Shown piece by piece: positions 47,432 through 58,568 of a stretch of 64,000 nt of DNA. The notes under the pieces were generated by a model that was not told the origin of the DNA, ran no database searches, and saw only the letters and a program-made list of their open reading frames with translations. A program made the translations under genes and the position numbers. How positions within the stretch are numbered: position 1 is the stretch's first letter; each line of letters begins with the position of its first letter. The stretch spans positions 1,612,001 to 1,676,000 of the forward strand of contig JAEVHH010000002.1 of NCBI GenBank assembly GCA_017607445.1, written 5' to 3'. The DNA is from Histoplasma ohiense. Lineage: Eukaryota > Ascomycota > Eurotiomycetes > Onygenales > Ajellomycetaceae.

Positions 47432-49008
47432 ATGACACGAATCCTTCTCACAGGTACGGATACAGGAGACGGCTTACTCACCTCCCGTAAAACATAAATT
47501 CAGCAAATTGGCGGAAATACAAACTAACAAAGTGTTTATACATGCAGGTGGAAGCGGTTTCATCGCGGCTCATGTCCTGGACGCTCTTCTCCACCGCGGT
47601 CACTCGGTGGTGACCACCGTGCGCTCAGAAGAAAAGGCTCGTAAAATCAGAGACTCTCATCCAGATGTGCCGAAGGACAAACTAGACTTCGCGATCGTGG
47701 AGGACATCGCGAAACTTGATGGTAATTATGTCGCTCGGAACAATTTCTTAGCCCACCCCATGGCTACTTGCTCCAACAATTGGTTGATTGGATATAAATA
47801 TATATATATATATATATATAGCATTTGACGAGGCTGTTATCACGGACCCGCCCTTCGAGGTTGTTATTCACACGGCCAGTCCCTTCCACTTCAGAGCTGA
47901 TAATAATCAAACCGAATATCTCGATCCGGGTACGTATAGATAATGTTTGTATCTCGTTGATTGCAGAATGACATGTTCAACCGGATTCCCACTGACTTAT
48001 TAAATATGTTTGCCAAAAAATAACACACAGCTATCAATGGCACTGTTGGAATCCTTCGTGCCATCAAACGAAGTGCGTCAACGGTCAAGCATGTAGTTAT
48101 TACATCTTCCTTCGCCGCTATCATTGATGCCAAGAAGCCTCCTACGTATAAATACTCAGAGGTGCACAAATTTGCCGTTTGCTGCCCTTGATGTGATAAA
48201 TATCTACGTCATCTAACATTAACAACAGGCAGATTGGAATCCTATCACAGAGGCAGAGGCACTTCTCAACCCAATTTATGGTTATCGGGCGAGCAAGACA
48301 TTTGCTGTATGTTGTGGTAAACCCCTGTTTAAATGATTATGAGACCCCTCACCCCCACCATCAGAAAAAATAAAAATAAAAATAAAAATAAAAAAGCAAA
48401 ATGGCTGACATGAACGTTACAGGAAAGGGCAGCTTGGGAATTTGTTGAAAAGGAGAAACCAAACTTCACCATCACGACGGTATGCACAACGACTTAAATA
48501 TCCATTCTACCATAGATACAAACCCAATTGAACCGCTGCTGAGACGGAACAGATAAACCCCCCTGTCGTCCTCGGGCCAGTCATCCACCATGTGGACTCC
48601 TTCGCCACGCTCAACACCTCCAATGAGCGTATTCGCGACCTGATCACGGGGGCCGCAAAGCACTCATGCCCGCCAACAGGCACGTATCTATGGGTCGACG
48701 TGCGCGACGTCGCTCTCGCGCACATACTCGCTGCTGAAAAACAGAAGGAAGCTGCCAATCAGCGCTTCTTTGTCACAGCGGGCAACTTCAACAATCGCCA
48801 GGTGGCCGGTATCATCTACGAGGAATTTCCACAGCTGAGGGAGAAGTTGCCGGTGGAGGAAGAGGCATTGAAACCTGGTGATTTCCCCGCAGAGGGATAT
48901 TCTGGGTTTGATAATGAGAGGTCGAGGGAGGTGTTGGGGTTGGAGTATCGGTCGTTGAGGCAGAGTGTGGTTGATACAGTGAAGAGCCTTTTAGAGATTA
49001 AAGGGTAG
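47432..49008 (+). CDS. NAD(P)-dependent ketoreductase, extended SDR (Gre2 / dihydroflavonol reductase-like)
   Basis: Seven exons, 47432-47453, 47548-47721, 47822-47929, 48031-48161, 48229-48306, 48423-48479 and 48553-49008, give 341 residues, normal for the family. The cofactor motif GGSGFIAAHV is at 8-17 and is split by the first intron; the catalytic residues are in TSS (126-128) and Y164-x3-K168 (YRASK). Relatives such as yeast Gre2 reduce methylglyoxal and other ketones, and relatives often sit in secondary-metabolite clusters as tailoring reductases. Seven exons in 1.6 kb is much more fragmented than the housekeeping genes nearby. Intron 2 ends in an (AT)n microsatellite that directly abuts the AG acceptor, and intron 5 contains AAAAT repeats. 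Substrate unknown. Confidence 0.9.
47798..47820 (+). repeat. (AT)n microsatellite adjoining a splice acceptor
   Basis: About twelve AT units run straight into the TATAG acceptor of intron 2 of the ketoreductase gene. Confidence 0.9.
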
Positions 49009-50441
49009 GGGATCATGGAATATTTCCTTGTTGTATACACCTTGTCGTAGAAGTTCATAGGGTGTTGGGTATTTGCGAAGAGATGGTGTAGAGGTATCCT
49101 CGCACATCGCCGTTCAAAGGAAGTCATATCTTGGTACTGCCCTGCCGCGGCTTCGCAAACTCCTTAACACTTCTGTTTCGGAGCATCTCATATATTTACA
49201 TCAGTTTTTCCAACCAATACTTGTCTACACCTAGGTGGGTAGGTTGGTACCTTGGTTAGAGCACCTTTTGAATAGACAAGAACGGACACCCCTGTATTCT
49301 CACTTAAGACATTCGTATCAGTTAACTGCACTGCGCAATCCAGTCTTTCTTTGTTAACTCACATTTTTGTTACAATTAATATTCTTTTCTCTTACTTTCT
49401 ATATTTGAGGGTAATTTTCTGGCCGAGAATGCTGGCTTTTTCTGAATGTGTAGTTAGTTCAACTCTCCCACCAATGTATAAAAAACGTACTCCCCTACTA
49501 GAAGGGGGTTGGAGATTAGGATGAGGAGTAGCTCTGAAAGAGGTCGCCGGCTGCCTCTGACCGCGACTGTTGATTTCTGGATTGTGGGAGGGATCTGGGG
49601 GAGCTTTGGATAACTGAGGATGAATCTGATGAGGTAGTTGCGCTCTGGCAGTTGGCGGCTGAATGTTAAAAAACTGGGATATAAGTTCAAAATTTCATTG
49701 CTTGAGCCATGAACATGATATGATATCTGCATAAATGCGTAATGGTATGGATTGCAATATGCAAGCATGAACCGCCCTTTTTTGTTTTCTGCTTTGTTTG
49801 TTTCTTGTCTTTGTAAAATCCCTGATTAAAATCGCGGAAGAGTGTACCTATACTCTTCCTCCGTCCGTTCTGCCTTCCCGCGACCCCTGCCTGACTATTA
49901 ATGTATGACGAAGTACGCATGAGAAATGTGGGTGGATATATGGATCGTTAAAAAGGATCAAGCTCCGAAGCAAAGTACTCTGCAAATATCCGAGTAACTG
50001 CCAAGATCTATCATACTTCCATTTCGAAAATGCGTGATAGCCACATGCGGCGAAACACTTCTCCAATCATATAATGGCATGGATACCATATCCTGGTTCT
50101 TCCAAGGGCGTAATGATGACTTGCTTCGCCAGGAGGGGTGGTCAAGGTGGCTCTACTGTTCTGTGGCGTCATCACCTGCAGGACAGAAAGCTACAGAAAA
50201 GAGAAAAGAGAAAAGAGAGCACAACAGAAGAAAAATGGGAGAACACAGCGAAACCTAGCATGAGGTAACAACAAACCGGCAACAGGCGGGGTTATGAATA
50301 GTGGAAGATGCCACCCGAGTCTGGCCTACTATAAATATTGTCCTAGCCATCAACTTTGGTTTCCTCATAGCGATACAACGACCGACACTACCTTACTTCA
50401 TCGCCTACCCAACTTGCTGTCCGCCGCCCACTTTACGCTTG
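49009..50441. other. Intergenic
   Basis: No gene is supported in 1.4 kb between the ketoreductase and the amine oxidase. The frame continuous with the oxidase upstream of its ATG (from 50301) starts at a non-ATG codon and I treat it as leader. Confidence 0.5.
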
Positions 50442-51868
50442 ATGGCTACGATGGACACGTCCAGTTATTTAATTGTAGGCGCCGGATGTTTTGGTGCTTC
50501 CACGGCCCTTGCGCTCAAGAAAGCGAAACCCAACGCACATGTCACGTTGGTCGACCGTACCCCTTACCCATGCCCATCTGCCGCAGCTCACGACCTGAAC
50601 AAAATCATCAGAGCCGAATATGAAGATCCTATGTATATGCGTCTCGCTCTAGAAGCACAGGAGCAGTGGCGTACCGATCCGGTGTTAAAACGTTACTTTC
50701 ACAAGACGGGTATCCTTTTTATCGGCATTGAGGCGCCTGGCCAGGCTGTTGTGAGGAGCTACGAGAAGGTGCTTGGCGAAGGTAACTCTCCCGCTGTTCT
50801 CTTGGATCCGGAAGATGCCAAAGCTCGCTTTGGTGGAATCTTTCAGGACGGAGATTGGACTGGAGTCACCAAGTGTACTTGGAATCCCCTTGCAGGATGG
50901 GGTGACGCTGCCAATGCCCTGCGTGCTGTCATCCAGTCTGCAGTTGATATTGGGATCAAGTATATCCAGGCGACGGTTACAAAAGTTGCATTTGACTCGA
51001 ACAGCAACTGTTCCGGAATTACGACCCTGGAAGACACCCAACTGTCTGCTGATAAGGTCATTCTCTGCACTGGGGCATACACTCCCTGGATTTTGGCTGA
51101 GAGCGCCCCAGACCGTCCAGAGATACAAGCCCGTAATCGAATGGTTGCGGCTGCTTCCATTATGTGTGCTTTCAGCCTCCCCGAGGATCAAGTAGAGAAA
51201 TTTAGCGATTGTCCAATTGTTGTGCACCCAATGGGTGAATATCCAGGTAGCTCGCTCCTGGATTCCCCTATTGGAAAATGACTCGCTAATATCTCAACGT
51301 ACCAGCCGAATGCATTCCACAGAGCGGACCAGGCCTCATAAAATGTACACACGAACGGAGCTTTACCCACAAAGTGTTCCACGAAGCCTCCAAGCAGGAC
51401 ATTTCTGTGCCTCCCCCACGTGTCACTCAACAGACATTTTCCCAAGACGTACCCCAGGGGCTGAAGGACGAGGCCAAGGCAGCGCGAGATAAACTCTTCG
51501 GTAACTGGATAAATAATATGGAGCCGAAGCAGTATCGGATGTGCTGGTGAGGCTCGAATCAAAATTGCCAAACGCATTATCGTCCACTTGAATCTAACAA
51601 AATATACCACAGGGATTCCATCACGCCAAATCAGGACTGGATAATTTCACCACATCCCCATGTTCAGAACCTGTATATTGTAGGCGGCGGATCCTTCCAT
51701 GCGTGGAAGTTCTTGCCCAATGTTGGGAAGTATGTTGTCCAGATGATCGACAACGAGCTGGGAGAGGAGTTTGTACGGCGATGGGCGTGGGATCGGAGTG
51801 ATGAGGGTGGGAACTGCGCCAGCTATATACCTACGAGAGATTTAAAGGATGTGCCGGGCTATTCGTAA
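50442..51868 (+). CDS. FAD-dependent amine oxidase (fructosyl-amine / sarcosine oxidase family, FsqB-like)
   Basis: Three exons, 50442-51246, 51306-51546 and 51613-51868, give 433 residues, the usual length of this family. The FAD-binding GxGxxG is at the N-terminus (LIVGAGCFGASTALAL). The C-terminal signature YIVGGGSFHAWKFLPNVGKY matches fructosyl amino acid oxidases. Cys348 in RMCWDSITPNQDW aligns with the cysteine that carries the covalent 8-alpha-S-cysteinyl FAD in sarcosine and fructosyl-amine oxidases. These enzymes oxidise secondary amines to imines, releasing hydrogen peroxide. The closest functional parallel for the setting is FsqB of fumisoquin biosynthesis, which oxidises an N-methyl amine before cyclisation. 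It converges on an N-methyltransferase gene 606 bases away. Alternatives are a saccharopine or Amadori-product oxidase of primary metabolism. Confidence 0.88.
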
Positions 51869-52474
51869 GATCAAAGACGGGGGAGATTACTAGTTACCAA
51901 ATCACGATTTGCAACCAGCTAGCATGTTGTTATAACCAAATCTTCGAACCACTTATGAGAATTTTAGCGACTGTTGGTCGTATTCGTTATTTCGCATTTC
52001 AAGAGAGGGAGTTCTCCAATCAATGCCTTCTTCGAACCTGGTTCCCTAAATGTGTCTTGAATCACTGTTTTATTTTTTCACCTTTCCACAGTCGCCGCCT
52101 TCCAACTCCATCAGTATACGCGCAAAATTGATATCATGGGATGTGATCGTGAGGTTCGTTTTTTAACTGCGGATTAAAAACATCTTCTCGCTTCCCTCCT
52201 TTGTCCAGCGTCCAATCGGTAGTTAACTGACTAGTCAGTTAATGGCTTGATTAGATAAAGCTTGGCACTATTTCATCTTCGACTGCGATCATCAACAGCT
52301 TCATGAGGAAGTTCAATTCAAATAGCAAAAAGATACAAACGTACGGGAAAAAAAGACAACGAATGAAACTGGCTTAAATGTGTTGCTAAATGAAGAGCTA
52401 TCAAACACAATCTTCTTTTTCATTAATTCTTCTCCATTGACATTCTGGCGAGCTTACAAGAGTGCTAATGGATA
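51869..52474. other. Convergent 3' spacer
   Basis: The 606 bases between the stop codons of two converging genes hold no gene. An ACTAGT-centred near-palindrome (GTTAACTGACTAGTCAGTTAA) begins near 52222. Confidence 0.5.
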
Positions 52475-53610
52475 TCAAGCACAGGAGATAAGGTACTGGT
52501 CTAGGAAAGTTATCATCAGCTTTTGAACACAAAATTCGTCAGGTGGGGAAGATATTAATATACTCACAAAATTCACCTAGAGGAGATGCCCACCAACCCT
52601 TCAGCATCATCCCAGACTGCTCAAACTGCCTCATCATGATGTCAGGTCCATATTTCCAGGATCCGAAAAACTCGATTACTTCGCCTTCGCCGACATGTAG
52701 CTCAAGATCTGGGCAATCTACATCCTTGGTTGCAAGGAGGGAAAATTTGTGATGTGGAGGATCGTCACCGATAACTCCATTCAACACCCAATCCTCTGCT
52801 CTGTACCATGCCTTTCCAAGAAGCTCGTTGGACTCTCTGAAACCATTGCGGATGAAGCTCTCCCAGACACCATCTTTATCGTGATACATTCTTTCCAGTT
52901 CCTCGCGGCCTCCTCGCGCATCCATCCCAATTAACATCAAGTCCGATGGCCCCAGAACCTCTCGCCACGGTTGCATACGCTCCACTGCTAGGTCGAAGGT
53001 GTCGTTTCCAAACATAGAGCCCATTGAAAGGACGCACTTTGGCGTATCCACCGATCGAAGCCATTGGCGTCCATCCTCAAAGGTACCCCAAAGCCCGTAG
53101 CATTTAACGTGCTGGTATCTGTTGGCCAGATACGTCATGCTCTCCTCCAAAGCATCTCGACTGATGTCAAGCGCAAAGTACGAAACGGGGATCCTGAACG
53201 ACTCCAACTGCTGCAAGAGGCAAGCAGGCTTCCGGATGTCTCTGTCGCCCAGGTTAGTTTATATTCTGTCATCTTGCAACAGGATTTTGTGGGGCGATTT
53301 CATGCTGGCGAAATACCTACCCAGAGCCCATATCTACGATGGTGCACCCTAGAGGTATCTCTTCGCAGATGGCCGCACCGTGGCACTCTAAGAGACTGAT
53401 CTCGTCTCGAGTTTGGTGGTAATCGGCGAGCCAGCATACCTGATTCCAGAGCTGGAGTCCCAATCCATAGTAAAAAAGCTCAGTGGGAAAGGAACGCGGC
53501 GATTTCCCGTCACTGGAAATAAAGTCTTCCTTGAGTTTTACCTTCAGACTGTCCCCCAACCCACTACCGCCAATGTCGAGAACCTCCCCGACTCTCAAGG
53601 AAGATGGCAT
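52475..53610 (-). CDS. SAM-dependent N-methyltransferase, EasF / FsqC / EgtD superfamily (Methyltransf_33)
   Basis: Three exons, 53610-53321, 53241-52568 and 52500-52475, give 329 residues. Exon 1 ends in the SAM-binding motif IVDMGSG, completed by the splice to GDIRK (residues 91-101). Further family features are ELFYYGLGLQLWNQ near the N-terminus, the VSYFALDISRDALEES segment (SAM adenine and ribose side), LMLIGMDARGG and the C-terminal YRAEDWV and WWASPLGEF. The family includes 4-dimethylallyltryptophan N-methyltransferase of ergot alkaloid pathways, the N-methyltransferase of the fumisoquin cluster and the histidine trimethylating domain of ergothioneine synthesis; here it is stand-alone, so an amino acid or derived amine is the likely substrate. 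The last exon encodes only YQYLISCA and is the least certain part. It faces the amine oxidase tail to tail. Confidence 0.85.
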
Positions 53611-54574
53611 TTTCAAAGATTTTTAAAGAGAACTGAGTGGAGATTTGTATCTTGATCGTATAATTCAAAGATAAAACGTTTGTCCCAATATCTATTCTCA
53701 GGGGATATTGTTTGTCCAAGTGAGCCAAAAGCCCACCACCTGCAGTCGCGGCGCGATTGAAGGCTTTATATGCTCCCCCATGCCAAGGGGAAATGAGCCC
53801 ATTGAGGCTCTATTCACAAATCCAACCCTCACCAGCTAACGCAACATTGTGCTCTTCCCATAGCGGAAGTGTTTGCCCAAATCTTCCAAATTCTAGGTCG
53901 ACAGGCTCAGGGCGAGTGACAGCTACATCATAACCACGAGATATTGGATCTGCAACCGTACTACGGAGTAAGCCTCATCTAGAAAACTCTAGCCAATTAC
54001 AGTCCTTTTGCACTTTATCTAGTGTTGTCTTCTCTTCCTTCCTAGAGAGAGGAGAAGTGTTGGGGCCTATATTCGCCTCGTTCATGCACGTCTGTTTTCT
54101 CCTTTCTTGCCGTGTCCGAGTCGGGAATATGGTCCAGCATTATGTTCAAAGGGGCTCGCGAACAGGCGTCACCCTGTAGGTATTTACACGTTCGACTTCT
54201 CTGCGAGCCAATTGAGGTCGCCATTTCACTCGACATTCAACGGAAGAAGATGCTGTAATGTAGACTACTTCCGATGCTGTGTATAGGTCTGTGTTGGGCG
54301 AGACGGAATGGTTGCCTGAGATTTTGGGCACCCGATTTATAGAAAGGGAACAAAAAAGAAAAAGGAAAAAAAAGACAGCTCCCCCTGCGATGAGAATTGA
54401 GGCTCATAATGCAAGAACCAACTATTCATTCCTATGGACGGCTGCTGGAAGCCTAGTGACCCGAGAATATTTTGCCTTAAATTTTTGAACCTACTATCCA
54501 GAATTGTGTTTCTTCTCTCAATATATCGCATTACAAAATTGGCGGTCCTACAATAACTAATACGGAGTTTATTG
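53611..54574. other. Promoter of the methyltransferase and 3' side of the regulator
   Basis: No gene is supported in 964 bases. A TACGGAGTA word lies at 53962-53970, about 350 bases upstream of the methyltransferase start. Confidence 0.5.
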
Positions 54575-56969
54575 CTACGTTAAACTCACCCATCCCACCT
54601 TGTCGAGAAGATACGCCACCATATCTTCCCACCATGCCCTCCGCTCTCCAATAGGAACAGCATTATCGAAATTATCCTCATCCACAAGTTCGGCATCCAT
54701 CCACTCCCACAATACCTGGACAGCTTCCCAGACTGGTGGCACGCTCTGGAAACCGTAGTCAGAAATTACTCCTTTGATATGTTCGCGGTCTGACATGCAA
54801 TGTCTAGGTGTGGACCAATCACACATTTACATAGCATGAGGGAACGAAAATATAGAGTGGTGGGAACTCACTGATCGACAGCTGGCAGCTAAGAGAACCG
54901 TCTCAAACCAATTCCTGGCTACATCTCGGGCATGCTGTTGATATGAAACTAGCGACATGATAAAGACGCAGAAGAATGGAGCCTGAGAAGTGAAGAGTGC
55001 TCCGTTGTAGGGCATCCGCTGCACACATGTCATCAGTGTCTTTAACGCCGCGCAGACATCTGGGTGGCAGCGCGGTTTCCTGCGTTCTGTCAGCCTTCCC
55101 GTTCGACACAATGATTAAGGATATAGAAAAAATGATGAGCTAGGAATGATGGGGAGAATAGAGAGGAGATCGTTGTCAATCTGCTCACCGGAAGAAGCGA
55201 CAGTGCAAATATATTTTTGCTGCCCAAACCCAAGTTTCCCCGGTCAATTCAGTGACTTTGGTTGCCGTATTCACCTTTCCGTCAACGTCGAGGATGCAGG
55301 ATTCAAGGAGGGCATCAGTCGTGGCATATCCCTCTGAAAGTTCGGACCTCTGTCGGAAGTCATGCAACATTTCCTCAATTTTCAACGCGCCAATTGGTGT
55401 AACAATTGAATGAGGATTCTTTGCTCGCAGGTTAGTTAACTTCCTGTACAGCTCCAAGGTGGAAGGGGGAGGGGGTTTGCGCGAGGGGAAATACACACTG
55501 CTATCATTCTTGCTGATATATGTGTTATCTGGGCAAATATGTGCAGCAGCTTTGGTGAGAGGCCAGTGCCTCCATGAATGGTACGAACTTCCCTTTCGGT
55601 GCCCTCCAGCAGCCATCCAAAGCGGCGGTCGTTCTCTCGTAACTGGAGGGGCGTAACGGGTTCCGCAAGAACACATGCCAGGGAGGCCCAATTGGCATTG
55701 GCCAGCCAGGCTTTGTCACACTGAACGTTAGTAACTTTCCAGTAGCGGTAACCGGGGTCAGAATGATCAAGGATGGCTTTGGCCAGATGTGCCCCTTTAT
55801 ACCAATTTGGAGTTTCCCCTTTGGGCTTTCGGAGCTCCCAGTTAACGCACTACAAGGACCTGACTTAGCGGATTTTCATGATTCGCAAGGAAGAATTATA
55901 CAAAAATTGATACAGAGGAATTGGTTCTCACGTCGTCAACAAGAAGCAGCAATATGGCTGCGACAATGCCCTCTGATTTTGAAACAGCATGTGCTTCGGG
56001 CCTCGCCAGGCCTGCAGTGATCAATTCTGTGGCCTTGCGATAATGCGCATTCGTTCTTTTTCGCAGGTCATCCTTGTGCACATAGTCAAGCACGTATCCT
56101 CCAACGAGAGAAAGAATAGCGTGCTTAACGGCATCTTCAGTTGCGATCATGGATGCAATCTCCGTGAGCCAGAAATTCGTTTGCGACAGAAGCGTCCGAC
56201 CTTGGCAGTAGGCGACTAAATCTGTCAAAGTCAGCGGAGGGAATAAACGAATAACTTAAACCCGGTTTCTCTTACAAAATTTAAGGAGCTTCCTGTCAAC
56301 TGCGTCCAATTTCACGCCACTGGCAAAGTTTGGAGGCAAATAGGGGATATTGTCGAACTTGGAGTTAGCTTCCGTGGTGCTTCGATGATGCACGCCCAGA
56401 GAACTTGCTCCAAAGCTTCTCTTCGCTGATTTGTTGCTGCTCTCATCCAACTCCGCATTTCGAATGCGAAATTTGATGTACCCGTTGACACTGCCGTCCT
56501 CCGGGGTTAGTATTTGGGTACGCAGAGTTTCATGTCGGGATGGCGCATTGTCTGAGTACGGGTTTGAGAGAGAGAGATTGATAAAACGGTCTTCTAGCAA
56601 TGGAATATCTGGATACAATACTTGCTGTAACCAATCTCGTGCTGCAGTATCGAAGTCGTGGTTGAGCTGGGCTTCAGATAGAAAACTTGGAGTTGGCGGC
56701 TGCCAAGTTGAGATATCAAGGGCTGATGTCATGTAGTTATTATCCCAAGTAGACTGTTCGTCTGGGAGTGGAAGCAGCCCAATATCAGGCATGTCAATGG
56801 CGAACATAGAACGATCATCCCAAAGACCCTGGTCTTCTTCCTGATCCTCATTATTATCTTCTTGCCGGTGATAGCGAATCCCACTGGGCTTCTTGATCTG
56901 CGACGGCCCACAAGAGGGACTCGGGACTTCGTTCAAACGGTATCGTTTCTGGCCTCGTTGAGAGTACAT
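54575..56969 (-). CDS. Fungal-specific regulator, DUF3468 / Fungal_trans_2 family, without visible Zn2Cys6 cluster
   Basis: Six exons, 56969-56276, 56221-55932, 55849-55499, 55451-55189, 55079-54872 and 54745-54575, give 658 residues. From about residue 225 to the end it follows the Fungal_trans_2 domain closely: LVAYCQGRTLL, VNWELRKPKGETPNWY, GLSPKLLHIFAQITHISARM, VTELTGETWVWAAKIYLHC, MPYNGALFTSQAPFF and VPPVWEAVQVLWEWMD. Such proteins are normally Zn2Cys6 transcription factors and often control metabolite clusters. Here the model starts without a six-cysteine cluster. The intron between exons 3 and 4 is only 47 bases and is inferred to restore the frame. The gene is divergent from a C2H2 gene. 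If the DNA-binding part is truly absent, it may act as a co-regulator or be damaged. Confidence 0.82.
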
Positions 56970-57578
56970 GCTGACTTGCAGTTCAGTAACTTGTTAATCA
57001 ATCTGCAGTGCTTGTTTAGGACTAGATTCCGTAACGAGGTAGATCAGAGAGATAGCTAGGAGGGCTGTAGTGGGTCTATGACTTGTCTTTTATCTTCAGA
57101 GCAGGGTATTTAAGCCCTGGGTCTTTCCCACGAAAAGTTCATGGCCAAGAAGAATGAGGAGAATGGCGGTTCTGGGTGGTCTCCAACATTGTAGGCCATC
57201 CTTCATGCAGAACCAGCACATCAGATACTCGGGCCAACGGCCAACGAGAAAATATGAATGGCTGTAAAGAGCCCGAACCAGCAGCAACAGCGAGTTGAAC
57301 TACCGTACCTGATTAGTTGGTCGTCGCACCATGTTGGATATTTCAGAACCCTTGTTTTTCAGCCTCGTCTGCCTTTTGACGAGGCTGCTCTCCCATCACT
57401 CCGCCTGCATCTTTCCTCTCTTTTTCTTCTCTCTTCTCTCTTCTCTCTTCTCTCTTCTCTCTTTTTTGTATTTTGTGCTAATGACTAGCCCTGCAGCGAA
57501 AGATACTCATCCGACCGCAGAGAGCAAAAAAGGATCACCCTAAAGCCATAATTCGGAAAAATTAAAAAAAAAAAAAAA
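56970..57578. promoter_or_regulatory. Shared divergent promoter of two regulators
   Basis: The 609 bases between the divergent starts include a heptamer (TTCTCTC)n tandem at about 57427-57466 and, on the minus strand at 57218-57186, codons that spell C-x2-C-x6-C. An A16 run lies immediately before the C2H2 start codon. Confidence 0.5.
57427..57466. repeat. TTCTCTC heptamer tandem repeat
   Basis: About five copies of a pyrimidine heptamer lie in the spacer between the two regulators, about 110 bases before the C2H2 start. Confidence 0.85.
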
Positions 57579-58568
57579 ATGCCAGATCCCTTTTCGCCAA
57601 GAGGTATCCCAGATATGGCTTTTGTCGAGTTAGTTGAGGAACGGCGGGCCCAGCTCAGTCTTGTTGCTGCAGACTGGCCAGATTCACCTTGTTTATTAGC
57701 AGACATAGGGGAGTACTTAGTCCGGTCTGCGGTGATATTGTCGCATCTGGCCAAAGACCTAGCCGATGGCCAACATATAAAGGTCTACGCGACTCAAACG
57801 ATCAATGACATGAAAAACGATACTGACTTTTCTGATCTTGATCCTCTGGATTACTTTGATTCTAAACATTCATCGTTAAAGTGAGTTTCATAGAACAATG
57901 CTCTCCTCTTCCGTAAATAAGTACCGTTCCTTATTCCATTGATTTAGGGACCTGGCGTCGCAACTGGAAGAGATGGCGAGTGAAATTCGATCACGGTGGG
58001 AACAAAGCCGAAAACCCCCAGAGCTCCCAACCCATCACCAAAAACGCCCCTCCCGGTATGGACATATATCTGGGGCCATGGGAGATATAAACGTGGTCTA
58101 TAATCCAATGGATGAGCCTACAAATCATTCCCGTGATGCCAGCCAGTCGGAAACCGGGGCTGTCCCACATGGAACACACAACCCAGGAGGGAGAGCCCAA
58201 TCTCCTACCGTCGATGATGGCATCAACGACACCATCCAAGATCTTTTAAAATCGTTAGTATCTCGTGGAAAAGGTAACCATATTTGCCCTTTTGGCTATC
58301 GCTGTCGGAAAGGCGGAGTTGATAGCAATGGTGAAATGGTAATTTTTGAGAGAAATTCTGTTTTTAGGCACGTATTAACTTTTTATTTGTACGCTGAAAA
58401 GCCAACATCTTCCGTTCCCTGACACAAATTGGCATTGCTAGGTCGCATCTGGAGAAGCACCAAAAGTTGTATAAGTGTGAGCTGCCTGGGTGCAAAAACC
58501 ACAAAGGGTTCGCGAGGAAGGATCAGCTCCAACGGCATCAGGAAAATGTCGCACATAATACCACGTAG
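57579..58568 (+). CDS. C2H2 zinc-finger protein
   Basis: Three exons, 57579-57880, 57948-58367 and 58442-58568, give 282 residues. The first 110 residues are helical; the middle is disordered. Two C-terminal zinc fingers are recognised: C214 and C220 with H243 and H247, and C253 and C258 with H273 and H279 (CELPGCKNHKGFARKDQLQRH). The second intron must join FR to SHLEKH to make finger 1; the only junction I find that does so has a GC donor (AG|GCACGT at 58368) and a CTAG acceptor. Reading through instead ends the protein shortly after finger 1 begins. It is transcribed divergently from the DUF3468 regulator, so a joint role in controlling the surrounding metabolic genes is possible but unproven. 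I do not recognise a named orthologue. Confidence 0.72.

Noticed and set aside
50301..50441. Upstream extension of the amine oxidase frame
   Set aside because: It has no ATG start and precedes the FAD-binding motif that normally lies at the N-terminus; the ATG at 50442 fits the family length.
52475..53610. Ergot alkaloid cluster suggested by the EasF-like methyltransferase
   Set aside because: No dimethylallyltryptophan synthase, EasC, EasE or chanoclavine dehydrogenase gene is visible in the window, and the neighbour is an FsqB-type oxidase instead.
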